Assembly: GCA_029204225.1 (NCBI GenBank)
Contig: CM055092.1
Span: 13,814,059 to 13,878,058 of the forward strand
Source: Diphasiastrum complanatum
Lineage: Eukaryota; Streptophyta; Lycopodiopsida; Lycopodiales; Lycopodiaceae
Direction: 5' to 3'
Length of the DNA: 64,000 nucleotides
Of the stretch, positions 48,501-56,599 are shown piece by piece (position 1 is the stretch's first letter; the number at the start of each line of letters is the position of its first letter). Under the pieces are notes generated by a model. The model did not search any database, was not told where the DNA came from, and worked only from the letters and a program-made list of their open reading frames with translations. The translations under genes were made by a program, and so were the position numbers.

Positions 48501-50682
48501 TTCAGTGTGTGACCGACCCTAGTCTCCGGGGCGCTAGCATGCCAAGGCGAGAGCCATGACAACATTCCAGCAAGGGAGGCTGAGACTTGGTTGGAGCTCA
48601 CCCTGAGTCGCAACCCGCACTCCCCTATAGTATTGGTGTGATTCGGCACCCCCCCCCTCATACCAAGCACTCTACCCAAGCTGGTAAAGCACGTTTTTCT
48701 CTCTCTAGGATTTTCTCTTTTTAGAAAGTCATTTTCTCTCTCTAGATTTTATTGATCCCCAGGCTTCCTTTAACCATGCCTAGATCGTGTGAGGTGATTG
48801 CACATCGATCTGAGCTCTCTGGACTCCGCTAGAACCGATCAAAGATTTCCAGCCATAGGAACTTGGCGCCGGCTGGATTCTGGTCACAGTGGCGCCGGCG
48901 CCGTTGGCGCCGGGAGCAGTAGGGGTGCTGCTGGTGCCGGGGACATATGTTGTAAAGCTGACTCAGGTGCACCCAACGTGCCCTGTAAGACTCTAAGGGG
49001 TGACACTCCCTAAAGTCCCAGAGCAAGTTAGAACGTCAAGGACTGAGCCTCCGACCTGTGGTGAGCCAGTCAAGTAGTCACAAGTCATGAGCTAGCTCTG
49101 GAGCTCGAGTCATGGCCTAGTCAGGAAGCAAGTTGATTCTGCCACCGGAACGGCTCCCGGACATGGGTCCCGGGAGCCAGACTGATTCTGCCAGGCTTGC
49201 CAGGCTTAATCAGCAAAATAAAAACTAAGTCCCAAAAAGCGTGCTTTACCAGAAAGCACTATGTTTCAGAACAGAGGGGGTGCGCCGAATCACAGCAGAA
49301 CTATAGGGGGAGTCCGGCAGACAGAAACTTGGGCAGCTCAACCAGCGCCAGGAATCCAGTCGCCAGGTCTCAGCTCCCTCTACCAGCACGAGCCAGGCAC
49401 AATGCCCAACACGTGTTGGTGGCCCCGAAACCGGTCAGTCTATGTATGAATGTAACCTCTTCCAAATCTAATAAAGTTGATCCTTGGGGATGATTACCAT
49501 TTCGGTTTCGCCTCCGGGACTGGTCCAAGTGGAAGGACCCTTACTACAACCTTTTTGCGTCGCTGGTGCCTAAGGGTCCCTGTCATCGACATGGGGCTTG
49601 CCGCTATGCCAATTGGTCAGTTTGGCGACCACTATGCCTTGGGTTTCATGTGTGGCTTGTCTTTGCCTTTGGTTACCTTTTGGGGACGGATTCTGAGTTG
49701 GCTTTCGGGTTGGTTGGGATTCCAGTTTTCTTAAGTCTGAATGGTTAAGCTTGTTACGATTCTGAGTTGGCTTTTACGTAAGTGCATGATGGATGAATGT
49801 TAGACTTAAGCGCGTGTTGGGGAAACCGCTCAAGTCCCAGCGCCCTTTGAGGCGCCGGCGCAACAACATAGCTGGCGCCGAAAATAAAACTTGTAAAGGT
49901 AGCTTTAGAACACTTGCTTGGGTGGAAGTTACCTCTTTATGGGTGTCCAGTCTATTGTGGCGCCAGGTTGGCTTCCATTGAAATGGCCATTGTTTGGGGT
50001 TCATCAGGACAAATGTTGTGCAAGGTGCCGCCCACAGTGTAAGCATGGGTGCATCCATGGTCGGGGTGGTCGACAGAACGAGGGACTTGATGAGTCAAGG
50101 TGTTGCCCTTGAGGTGTAAGCACGGTCAGTTCCCGCGATTCGGGCCTAGCACCATCTGCACCGTCTGCACGTAGGACAGATGAGGTAAAGTGCTGCCTAG
50201 GTAGGTGAAAGCACGGTCTGTGCCTTGTGGGGTGCGGGGTGACATATTCGAACTATACGGGTTAACCATTGATACAAAGATGTTATTCGAATTCGGGTGT
50301 AAAGCACGGGTGGTTAGCTACCGGTGCAGGATAGCTGCTGATCAGGAAACAGTGAGTGGGATGGAATAATAGCAACTTTCAAGTTTTGGAGGGCCCTACC
50401 AATTGGAGTGTGCTTGTCGATGGTGGGCGGCCGATGGTGTGTGTGTGTGGGGGGGGGGCACGGGCGTGCCGCAAAGAAGAGAGAGAGAGAGCCCTCCCAC
50501 GCCCCCTCCCTTGCACGCCTACATGCGCCCTCCCCATGCGCCCGCCCTTGCGTCTTTCCTGCCCACCCTCATTGCGCCCCCTCCCCATGCCCTCCCTACA
50601 CCCTCTTGACACGCCCTCCTTTAGCCCTCCCTGCGCCCTTGGTACGCACTTTCGGGGAGGCCTCCCCGTGTGCCCTCCTTGG

Positions 50683-50721
<39 letters not shown>

Positions 50722-50879
50722 GTGAGATAGGAGGGAGTAGGCCCTTGGTACGCACTTCCGGGGAGGCCTCCCCGTGTGCCCTCCTTGGGAGAGAGAGAGA
50801 GAGAGAGAGAGAGACACACAGATATAGATAGGGAGACAGCAAACTAGGCCCGCCGATGGTGTTTGCGCGCCGGGGGGGG

Positions 50880-50920
<41 letters not shown>

Positions 50921-53900
50921 CAGCTTGGTTTTGAGAATAGGATATGTAGACCAGATATCAGGAGCATTCTGCGCGAGAGAGAGAGAGAGAGCCCTCAGCT
51001 TGGTTTTGAGAATAGCATATGTAGATCAGATATCAGGAGCATCAGTCAAGTAATGTGACTGAACCATACATGCACACATTGCTATGCATATGCTCGGACT
51101 TGATTTTGCTTCAAGATTTTGTAGTCACTCGGTGGTCAGGGACCTAGGCAACTGTCATTTGCACCTTAAGCCCTAAAACCTTAAACTAGCATATTTCTAC
51201 TTTTTTTAAACCCGATTCTCTGATATATTGAGATTTGAACAACAATTTAGATGTGACTGTTTATAGTGTTCATCCATAGAAATTCAAGGCCTACAAGTTT
51301 ACAACATCCTGGATTTGTTTCAATATCATATATAGAATATAATTCAAATTGGTTGAAACCAAAGAATGACTGTTTTATCCTTATTTCAGCATAAGACCTG
51401 TTGGACAGCCGGGTTAATTACAATATCTTGGGAAAAATGAATGCAACATCTTCAATGTTCTATCAGCTCATTGATCTAGTGAATTTGTGTTAGTGAAACA
51501 TGTCATAACACAAGCCAACAAGTTACCATTGCAAGGATCTGTAGGGCATTTGGCTTACTAAGTTGGTCCTTATACAAAAATATATATATTTCACATGTGT
51601 TCCGGAACTGCGTTCCGAGCATTCCTTAAGGCTGACCCCTTCCCCCTCCGGGCGGAACGCTTATGTATATATATGGGATGAACAATTATGTGAATATAAC
51701 TGGAAGATACTTGAACATTATACCTTCTCACATCTCAAGCTGATTTTGCAGCTCAGAATTTTAAAACATACTTCAAAAATCTGTACTCATCTGCAAAAAT
51801 GTTCTGCTCTTCCATCAAAAGGCGGAAGGCTGTAGCAAACATGGTTGTGAAAACTTTGGGACCTTACCTGAGACACCATTTCATCAAATTTTAAAATATT
51901 GATGATCGGGAAATTTAAATGCAACTGTGAAAATATACACTTTGAGAGTGAATGTTCCTGAAATGCAAAGAGAGAGAATGGCTTTTGCAAAACGTACCTG
52001 GTAAATGCAATAACTTATTAGTGCCAAAAAGGACAGCACACAACTTATTATCACAAAAATAGGCCCCAATGATGGTATGTTCAGTGCTCGAGGAAGCTGA
52101 GCTAGTAAGTAAGGTATCACTGTCATTATCATGATCCATGCAGCTACCTTTGTTTGAGAGTCAGTTGTAGCACCAGTACCTTATACATAAAACATTCAAC
52201 TTGAGTCTTGTATGATCCCGTCTTTCCATACTTGAATTAAATATGAATAAAATAAACTGTAGTCACGCGACAGCCTAAACGGCCTGAGTTGATTGGCTCA
52301 AGTAAAGTAAGAGCGTTACAACCACTAACCTGACAAACTAAATGGTTTGGTGAGTGTGCGCTCCTTAGCAACATACTGGCCATTCCTCTCATAAAGATCA
52401 CAACGTCCAACAATAAGAGAACTTCCCCACAAGAGTGTCAGCAGCATCACAGTTGAGCCAGCAAGTAACCCCATGCCTACTAGGACTTGTGCTTGAGCTT
52501 GATCTTGGCTAGCAGCCAGCCCTGAAACTGATCGATTGCAAAAATAGCAGTGCCAATCATTTCATGAGCGCCAAATTGGAAAACAATAGCGATTTTTGCT
52601 TGAAAGCTTAGAAGAAAAAAGTGTTATGCACTCCACTAGATTATAGAGCCATAAATTGTAAATACATGGCAAAAATTTCAATGCGAAAGCAAAAACAGAA
52701 ATAAGTACAATGCTTCAACAGCTCAGAGCCAGTCGAAATATATCAGCAGATGAATAGTCTGCTTTGAAAAATTTATCATAGTTTTCATAAGTGGGATGCT
52801 CTTACTGACTCATAACCCGAAAGTATTATAAAATCTGGGAGGTCATTATCATGCCAATAATATAATGTGAAATGTTACATTAGGTTTAATTGAAGAGTTG
52901 CCGTCCTTTGAAGGAAAACGAATGAAATTACATAGAGACGAAGAAAATAAACAAATGGCATTTTCTACGGGTTACATCTTCAGAAATCGTTCAGTTGATA
53001 GTAGTTTTCTGTCGAATGAGTAAATCTTACTCATCGTTGACGGTAATTTATTGTTAATACTAGTGACCCGATCTGCTGATGATGATCCAGGTGCTCATCT
53101 TCCACAACATGCAAAACGAGGCCAATCTGGCGAAATGAGGCATGATCTGAAAGCTCTTAGATGGCATTGCCTATAAGGTTGTGTTGTCGTCCAAGGGAAA
53201 AAGTGTTGGCATCAAGTTCGAATTTGTAAAGAGAGACTTTTGGGTTAACAAGGCTTTAAATTATACATATTGGCATAAACCCTTCAACGACAATAGTCGG
53301 GTAAAGATTTCACATTGATGACACAGTACTCGCTTCAGAAATCCTGCATGTCTCAAACTTGAGATTAGGAGCTCTAAAAACAAGAGAAATTGTTAAAGTT
53401 GATGCATATGCACAAGCGCAACCTTTATATTCGCGCAGTGATTAGAGAAAGAGCTGTTGAGCAATTGCATCTACTGTGATTCTTACCAAGTATAAGAAGT
53501 GCATCGGGTAATGAACCGAGAACGGGAAGTAGAAGGCCTCCAATGAGGCCAGGATTCAGTACAGTGAGCAGCAGTTCGCTACCATTTGACAAGAGCTGAG
53601 CTGCTTTGAGTAGCATAAATCCGTATACAACAAGAAGAAACAAATTTCCTCCGATATTGGTCGAGCAAGGCAAGAACCCATAACTCTCCTCGCAATCAGC
53701 TTGCTTTCCTCTTGTCCAGAAACGTCTCTGTACACTTCCTTCTGAGATTCTATTGTCCAGGCCAAGATCTTTCTTAAACTGCAACACTTGATCTGATCCT
53801 TGCACGCCTTCATGATTGAGATTTGTGTTACTTGGATCTACAATGGTAAAGTTCACCTCACACCCGTGTGTTTCAGGAGCACATTTGATTTCTAAACGAC

Positions 53901-54075
53901 CCAAATTCTGGATATGCACTTTGGGCACATCCTTCCCATGAAACGGAATACTGCTAGACAGACGGTTATCTTCTGAGCCATTAGCATCCACAGGTGTCGC
54001 CGAGATAACGACACTCAGGGTAAACAAAAAGATAGCGCCTTTCCATATTACCCAGAACGGATCTACCTTCCTCAT
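23320..54075 (-). CDS. NCL: NCL: EF-hand sodium/calcium exchanger-like protein, seven exons
   Basis: Seven exons (54075-53487, 52527-52330, 52179-51998, 25855-25701, 24476-24194, 24016-23699, 23568-23320) join with GT-AG introns and matching phases into 1,974 bp, 657 residues, with no stop. Residues 9-26 form a signal-peptide-like hydrophobic core. The extracytosolic N-region has paired cysteines and YGFLPC (132-137). The first exchanger half is residues ~144-323, with LGSLPDALLIL and GMGLLAGSTVMLL. A cytosolic loop with two EF-hands follows (loops DLDNDNQLCEKE 381-392 and DLSQDGQISQKE 422-433, all calcium ligands present), then an acidic stretch and the second half with ATPLATNSSEA (Glu553), ending in LDYGYGWH. 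NCL proteins are membrane exchangers; the Arabidopsis member is linked to sodium/calcium homeostasis under salt stress. The start is the first Met before the signal-like segment. In the first alpha repeat an Asp (191) stands where I expect Glu in the family. Intron 3 is 26,142 bp and full of retrotransposons. Confidence 0.92.
23699..24016 (-). CDS. NCL: NCL exon 6
   Basis: Acceptor TCTAG/AATG, donor CCCAG/GTGGGT. Contains the acidic stretch and the second alpha repeat (FADPLVEAISNFSQASGIP, ATPLATNSSEA). Confidence 0.93.
24194..24476 (-). CDS. NCL: NCL exon 5 (both EF-hands)
   Basis: Acceptor GGCAG/GTTA, donor GCACAG/GTTGGC. Contains both EF-hand loops and ends KPEYWDAEAQ. Confidence 0.92.
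24477..25700 (-). other. NCL: NCL intron 4 with an embedded CG-rich island
   Basis: A 1,224-bp intron. From about 25370 to 25675 it holds CA and TA microsatellites around a CG-rich segment with repeated GCGTCCGG and ACGCG strings, unlike the AT-rich rest. Confidence 0.8.
25428..25457. repeat. 30-bp CG-rich palindrome in NCL intron 4
   Basis: Arms CGCGAACGCG (25428-25437) and CGCGTTCGCG (25448-25457) are perfect complements around a 10-bp centre containing TCCGGA. Confidence 0.85.
25701..25855 (-). CDS. NCL: NCL exon 4
   Basis: Codes VISPWIQQRRTFLARHRF through NGLPNEEFLVK. It follows exon 3 in family order (..CIYQ|VISPWIQ.., compare the conserved YQVFQPWIQ). Acceptor CGTGCAG/GTG, donor GTAAA/GTAAGG, phase 2. 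It lies 26,142 bp from exon 3. Confidence 0.88.
26020..27100. other. Intron DNA, nothing recognised
   Basis: Part of NCL intron 3 near exon 4. Only short open frames, none resembling a known protein. Confidence 0.4.
27656..28130 (+). pseudogene. gypsy RT end and RNase H remnant
   Basis: MTWTPECEAAFQELKRRITQEP and PNFSKSFEIHTYASNFAIGAVLMQEGKPVAYFSK are the RT-to-RNase H junction. The expected catalytic Asp in the TDAS motif is Tyr here (TYAS). A shifted frame continues with YVAGKPFKAFTDN, LTPKQMRWQNFLS and ILHMAGKNNVV. Confidence 0.88.
28128..29144 (+). pseudogene. gypsy integrase
   Basis: The H2C2 zinc finger is HHDVLAAGHPGVNRMYELL with CPTCQQVK. The D-D-E core shows SMDFIVQLPRCQGFDSIYVVVDRFSK (first Asp), ISDRDTKFVGKFW (second Asp) and PQTDGQTEPVNRQ (Glu). 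All catalytic positions are kept. A frame change near 29100 leads to the C-terminal part. Confidence 0.92.
29130..29521 (+). pseudogene. gypsy integrase C-terminus and partial chromodomain
   Basis: FEEGDQVWLYTKNI, FVRPYAGPYHVTKKINPVAYRL and DIHNVFHISLLKLYKPD are typical of the integrase C-terminal GPY/F region. PEQILTHRKRTGMQREYLVKW is the start of a chromodomain, cut off at WLRDV by the junction with LTR sequence. Confidence 0.85.
29514..29937 (+). repeat. 3' part of a subfamily LTR (copy of 49445-49865)
   Basis: Nearly identical to 49445-49865, starting at TGTATGAATGTAACC and ending at the LTR terminus GCAACA. It follows directly on the truncated gypsy polyprotein. Confidence 0.85.
30270..30720. 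repeat. CA/GT/GA microsatellites and GC-rich CCCTCC minisatellite
   Basis: CA run at about 30272, GT runs near 30417 and 30477, alternating GCGCGCG, GA run at 30540, then about 150 bp of irregular GCGCCCTCC-like units. A similar mosaic sits at 50400-51045 on the other side of the LARD cluster. Confidence 0.85.
30721..31642 (+). repeat. LARD LTR0, plus orientation, truncated
   Basis: Starts at the LTR terminus TGTTGTAAAG and matches LTR5 (43567 onward), with an internal duplication at about 30790-31020. It breaks off at GGATGGCTTGC, short of the usual ~1,245-bp end. Confidence 0.85.
31643..31844 (-). repeat. LARD LTR terminal fragment, minus orientation
   Basis: 202 bp equal to the first 202 bp (plus-strand reading) of LTR1, which follows at once. 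It lies between the truncated plus LTR0 and LTR1. Confidence 0.85.
31845..33088 (-). repeat. LARD LTR1
   Basis: Minus reading runs TGTTGTAAAG to GCGCTACA. Contains eight GGCGCC sites (32943-33058), short CTCTCTAG-type units at 32780-32830, and a cluster of related GTTGGTTAAGTCTGATG modules. Confidence 0.93.
33089..35429 (-). other. LARD internal region 1, non-coding
   Basis: Purine tract AAAGGTGGGGAGGA (minus) touches LTR1, and the primer-binding site touches LTR2. Open frames are short and lack similarity to retroviral proteins. Confidence 0.88.
35415..35427 (-). other. Primer-binding site, LARD internal 1
   Basis: TGGTATCAGAGCC on the minus strand, exact complement of the initiator-Met tRNA 3' end, two bases from LTR2. 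Confidence 0.92.
35430..36673 (-). repeat. LARD LTR2
   Basis: 1,244 bp with only a few differences from LTR1 and LTR3 (for example CCTTGAG versus CCCTGAG in the leader-side half). It serves as 5' LTR to internal 1 and 3' LTR to internal 2. Confidence 0.93.
36674..39013 (-). other. LARD internal region 2, non-coding
   Basis: Near copy of internal 1, with the same primer-binding site beside LTR3 and purine tract AAAGGTGGGGTGGA beside LTR2. Confidence 0.88.
39014..40258 (-). repeat. LARD LTR3
   Basis: 1,245 bp, intact ends. At 40258 it meets a plus-oriented LTR fragment, marking an inversion junction. Confidence 0.92.
40844..40856 (+). other. Primer-binding site, LARD internal 3
   Basis: TGGTATCAGAGCC, perfect match, two bases after the LTR4 end. 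Confidence 0.92.
41150..41650. repeat. Alternating 111/120-bp tandem repeat in LARD internal 3
   Basis: CGTTTAGCTATAAGGGCTATCGAC recurs at 41164, 41276, 41396, 41507 and 41627, spaced 112, 120, 111 and 120 bp. Two unit types alternate (one with TATTCAAGGATAGCTGCC, one with GTACGCTGCCGATCG or similar), making a dimer of about 231 bp. Confidence 0.93.
43567..44882 (+). repeat. LARD LTR5
   Basis: Complete LTR, 72 bp longer than LTR1-3 because the AGCTTTCAGTTGGTTAAG..TTACTCGTTTGTAAC module is present twice (about 44492-44634). An AATAAAG polyadenylation-like signal lies at about 44098. Confidence 0.92.
44883..48947 (-). mobile_element. LARD element in minus orientation: partial LTR6, internal4, partial LTR7
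   Basis: LTR6 fragment 44883-45075, internal 45076-47802 (2,727 bp, minus), primer-binding site 47788-47800 with one mismatch (TGGTATCAGGGCC), then LTR7 47803-48947 cut off where another LTR starts. The internal region is the inverted copy of internal 3. Confidence 0.9.
46970..47490. repeat. Alternating ~111/120-bp tandem repeat in LARD internal 4
   Basis: Inverted equivalent of 41150-41650, again with five units alternating between two types. Internals 1 and 2 keep only one such unit (near 35000 and 38590), which explains their shorter length. Confidence 0.9.
48948..49865 (+). repeat. Divergent subfamily LTR (LTR8)
   Basis: Begins TGTTGTAAAG like the LARD LTRs and keeps their order of features (GTGCTTTACC, GGGGGTGCGCCGAATCACA, ACTATAGGGGGAGT, GAATGTAACC, AATAAAG), but most of the rest differs. 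It ends GCGCAACA. Its 3' two-fifths is copied at 29514-29937. Confidence 0.8.
49866..50340 (+). repeat. Scrambled LARD fragments
   Basis: Short pieces of LARD LTR (GGCGCC region, GCTTGGGTGGAAGTTACC) followed by a piece of the internal region related to 40890-41200 (GTTCATCAGGACAA, GTGTAAGCATGGGTGC). Confidence 0.8.
50400..51045. repeat. GT/GA microsatellites and CCCTCC minisatellite mosaic
   Basis: GT run, G run, GA runs at about 50480, 50690, 50790, 50890 and 50980. A direct repeat at 50635-50716 / 50741-50814 has a perfect palindrome CGGGGAGGCCTCCCCG in each copy (50653-50668, 50759-50774). A second direct repeat at about 50910-50966 / 50985-51041 begins GCCCTCAGCTTGG. Confidence 0.9.
51060..51990. 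other. Donor-side DNA of NCL intron 3
   Basis: AT-rich sequence with no recognised element between the microsatellite mosaic and exon 3. Confidence 0.4.
51998..52179 (-). CDS. NCL: NCL exon 3
   Basis: Codes TGATTDSQTKVAAWIMIMT through SYCIYQ (two membrane segments). Acceptor ATAAG/GTAC, donor ACCAG/GTACGT, ending in phase 0 at the edge of the 26-kb intron. Confidence 0.9.
52330..52527 (-). CDS. NCL: NCL exon 2
   Basis: Codes VSGLAASQDQAQAQVLVGMG through RTLTKPFSLSG. Acceptor GATCAG/TTTC and donor GTCAG/GTTAGT, phase 1 to phase 1. Confidence 0.92.
52528..53486 (-). other. NCL: NCL intron 1
   Basis: 959 bp of AT-rich intronic DNA. No embedded element was recognised. Confidence 0.8.
53487..54075 (-). 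CDS. NCL: NCL exon 1
   Basis: Start codon, signal-peptide-like segment, N-terminal soluble region and first membrane segments to LGSLPDALLIL. Donor CTTG/GTAAGA, phase 1. Confidence 0.92.
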
Positions 54076-54626
54076 GTCAAGCTTGCATTAGAAGGTGCTA
54101 CAGCTACTATCGCTACTAAACCTAGCAAAACGCAACAGCTTCCACTCCTTCCAGCTTCCAAACTTCTATATCCGCAATAAAAGTGTATGCTCTATACCAA
54201 GCTGAAAGGCTCTTCAAGAGCGTTGAACAAAGTTTTCTTCCGCGTTACTAATGAGCTCTGTCGTTGAGCACGATATATTCGCGTTTCTCGATCTATGAGC
54301 ACAACTGACATCGTAGTTCCGTCATGATCTATCGTCTGTCAAAGCTGGACGCGCTTGCTTCATTGCAAAACGATAGGAACGCGTCAACAAATCCACGCCA
54401 TCGCCCACTAAATTAAGTTACCTCGCGCATCAAATTCGCGATCCTTCTCCTCAGCCGTTGGCGTAGCCAACTCTGCCTTCTGCTCGGTTCTCTGTTTTCT
54501 GAACTTCTCTCTCTCTCTGAAATTTTCCAACCTTAACGTTATTAGACTGCAATGTATGGTCCACCTTTGTGGCTTATTTTTGGGAATATATAGAGTAGGT
54601 GATGGCCCTCCCCAACTCCTAACCTT

Positions 54627-56150
54627 TTTATTTTTTTGAAAGCTTAAATATAATATTATATATTCACAAATATACAAGTACAAAAAGACACCAACCCAAG
54701 GTCACTCATTCAAAGTCCAAGAGTACAGCCTATATAGCCAAAAGGCAAGGACCATAGCACACCACGCAAGGCAGCAGTCCAAAACTAACAGCCAACCGAA
54801 TACAAGTCGCAGTCGAGAAGGGAGAGAAGAGGCACCCTCAAACACTTGTTGATTTCTCGTCGTCCAGATTTCCACAAAATTGCTAGCCTGCACACATGCC
54901 AAAGAGTAAGAGCAGAAGAATCTATCAGGTGCGAGTCGTCGAGCAGGATGGTGTGAATTCCCAAAGAAAAGGTGAAACCCCAGTGAGAAAGGAGATGAGC
55001 CAGCTCCAAATGATAGATCCCGTCGACAGTAAAAGAACAAGTGCTCAACCGTTTCTTCAGCCAATTGGCAAAGCGGACACAGACAGTCATTCGGGTTGGC
55101 CATTTAGAACGCAAAGGAAGGGATTCAGTCAGAATGCGGTAATCAAGGTATCTAAGCTTCACAACAAGGAGGCAACGGTTCGAAGGCGAATGCACCAAGT
55201 AGACGAAGGATGTGAGACTGACCAAAAGGAGCCTAGATAATCTGGAAAAAGATATGGAAACTGTCGACGATGTAGAGCATTATAAGGATCGATCGGCCAA
55301 AGGGGAGTCCCAACCAAGAAGATCAAAGGGGAAGGAGGAAGAAACATGAGAGAAATAGCAGAGGAAGAGGCAAGGAAGAGAAGGCCATGTTCACCAAGGA
55401 GAGGACGGAGGAGTCTAAAATCTAGCAAAGAGGGACATGAACCAACTGGCCGAGGGAAGTAAGGCCTTTAGATGCCAACGACAAGGAAAGGCGGAAGAGG
55501 TCAAGATGGGTTCATTAGCCGGGAGAGTAGAGGCATCAGACCAAGACAAAAGGGAGCGAAATTCCAAGAACATCTGAGCAAGGTTCTTTAAAACAAAGGG
55601 ACCTTTGAAATGGAAAGAGCAACCAAAGGAAGGAGTTTGGTAAAAGTAGGAAGGGGGTGAAGAAGGGGAGAGAAAGTTGCAGCAAAAGTCGTGTAGAAGA
55701 GCAGAAAAGTGTGCCAGTGCTGGGAAGGAAGAATGAGAGAAGAAGGGCGATGACGCACCAAGGAACAATTTTTAAGGGAGGGATCAAGAATACCAAGTCC
55801 GCCATCTTCCATGGGGGTGGAACAAACAGACCATGGGAGGAGAGGCCGTCTCGGCCCAAAGGAAATGGCGAAGGATTTTAGCAATGGAATCATGAAGGGA
55901 GCGGGTAGCAACGAAGAGGGAGGAAAATAAGACCTGGAAGGCGGAGAGGATGTGACGGACAACCAAAACCCAAGAAGCAAAATACATAAACCGGAAACCT
56001 CGACTGACTAGTCTCGAGAAGCCGCATGGTATCCGTGGTAGTTAGAAGTAGTCGTACCATTGCGCAGAGCATAAATGAGCACAACGGGCATGACGCGAGA
56101 GAGGAGAACGTGAGCCTGCACATTGCATAGGCAATTGCAAAAAAAAGATG
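54627..56150 (-). mobile_element. 5'-truncated LINE (L1-type non-LTR retrotransposon)
   Basis: Minus-strand frames, broken several times, show the region after the RT catalytic domain: SWVLVVRHILSAFQ..HDSIAKILRHFLWAE, then PWSVCSTPMEDGGLGILDPSLKN. The RT zinc-binding domain follows (CLCPLCQLAEETVEHLFFYC, 55103-54702). The 3' end on the minus strand is an A-rich tail, CAAAAAAATAAAAAGG, at about 54627-54645. The RT palm and endonuclease are missing. Confidence 0.82.
54702..55103 (-). pseudogene. LINE RT zinc-binding domain (zf-RVT)
   Basis: CLCPLC and ETVEHLFFYC give the Cys-Cys..His-Cys set typical of plant LINE C-termini, followed by FVEIWTTRNQQVFEG. Confidence 0.85.
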
Positions 56151-56220
56151 ACACGTTATGCTTTTTAAGCTACTCAAAAAATGGGCAGAATCTATGTTAG
56201 AAATCAATGATAAACTTCAT

Positions 56221-56450
56221 TGTTACTGTTTACGATGCACATTAATGTTGACAGTTGTGACCAACTGTCAATAGTCGTAGGCAGGTCTATTAGTCTACTC
56301 GTAGGTTTTCTCTCTCTAGTCAGGGTTTATTTGTACATTTCACATTCTGTATGAGGTAGGGTGATAGAGTGACAGTGTGTGTTCTTCTTCTGCCTTCTTG
56401 TGGTGATTGCTCATGGTGAATGCTTGATGTTGCATATCTAATTATTGACA
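56221..56450 (+). repeat. 230-bp LTR, TG..CA
   Basis: TGTTACTG to ATTATTGACA, ending exactly at a primer-binding site. Only the LTR and about 150 bp of leader and possible gag start (MAGRNSSLVYF at about 56564) are present. Confidence 0.65.
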
Positions 56451-56462
56451 TGGTATCAGAGC
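56451..56462 (+). other. Primer-binding site next to the 230-bp LTR
   Basis: TGGTATCAGAGC, perfect initiator-Met tRNA complement. Confidence 0.85.
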
Positions 56463-56599
56463 AGCGATAGTCCTGCGTGCCTGATCAGTGGATATAGCTT
56501 GTCACAGGCTCCACAACGAAGTGAGAAAGTCCTTCACGGGAGGTGAAAGCTTGGAGAGACAAAAATGGCTGGAAGAAATTCTTCTTTGGTGTATTTTGT

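Larger units (their letters stand above)
25856..51997 (-). other. NCL: NCL intron 3, 26,142 bp
   Basis: Bounded by exon 3 and exon 4 with GT-AG ends and matching phase 0. It contains the gypsy remnant, the LARD cluster and microsatellite blocks. No extra NCL coding segment is needed between the flanking exons. Confidence 0.87.

Noticed and set aside
54896-55240. Plus-strand open frame upstream of NCL
   Set aside because: Shadow of the LINE coding strand (minus), where the RT zinc-binding motif is visible.
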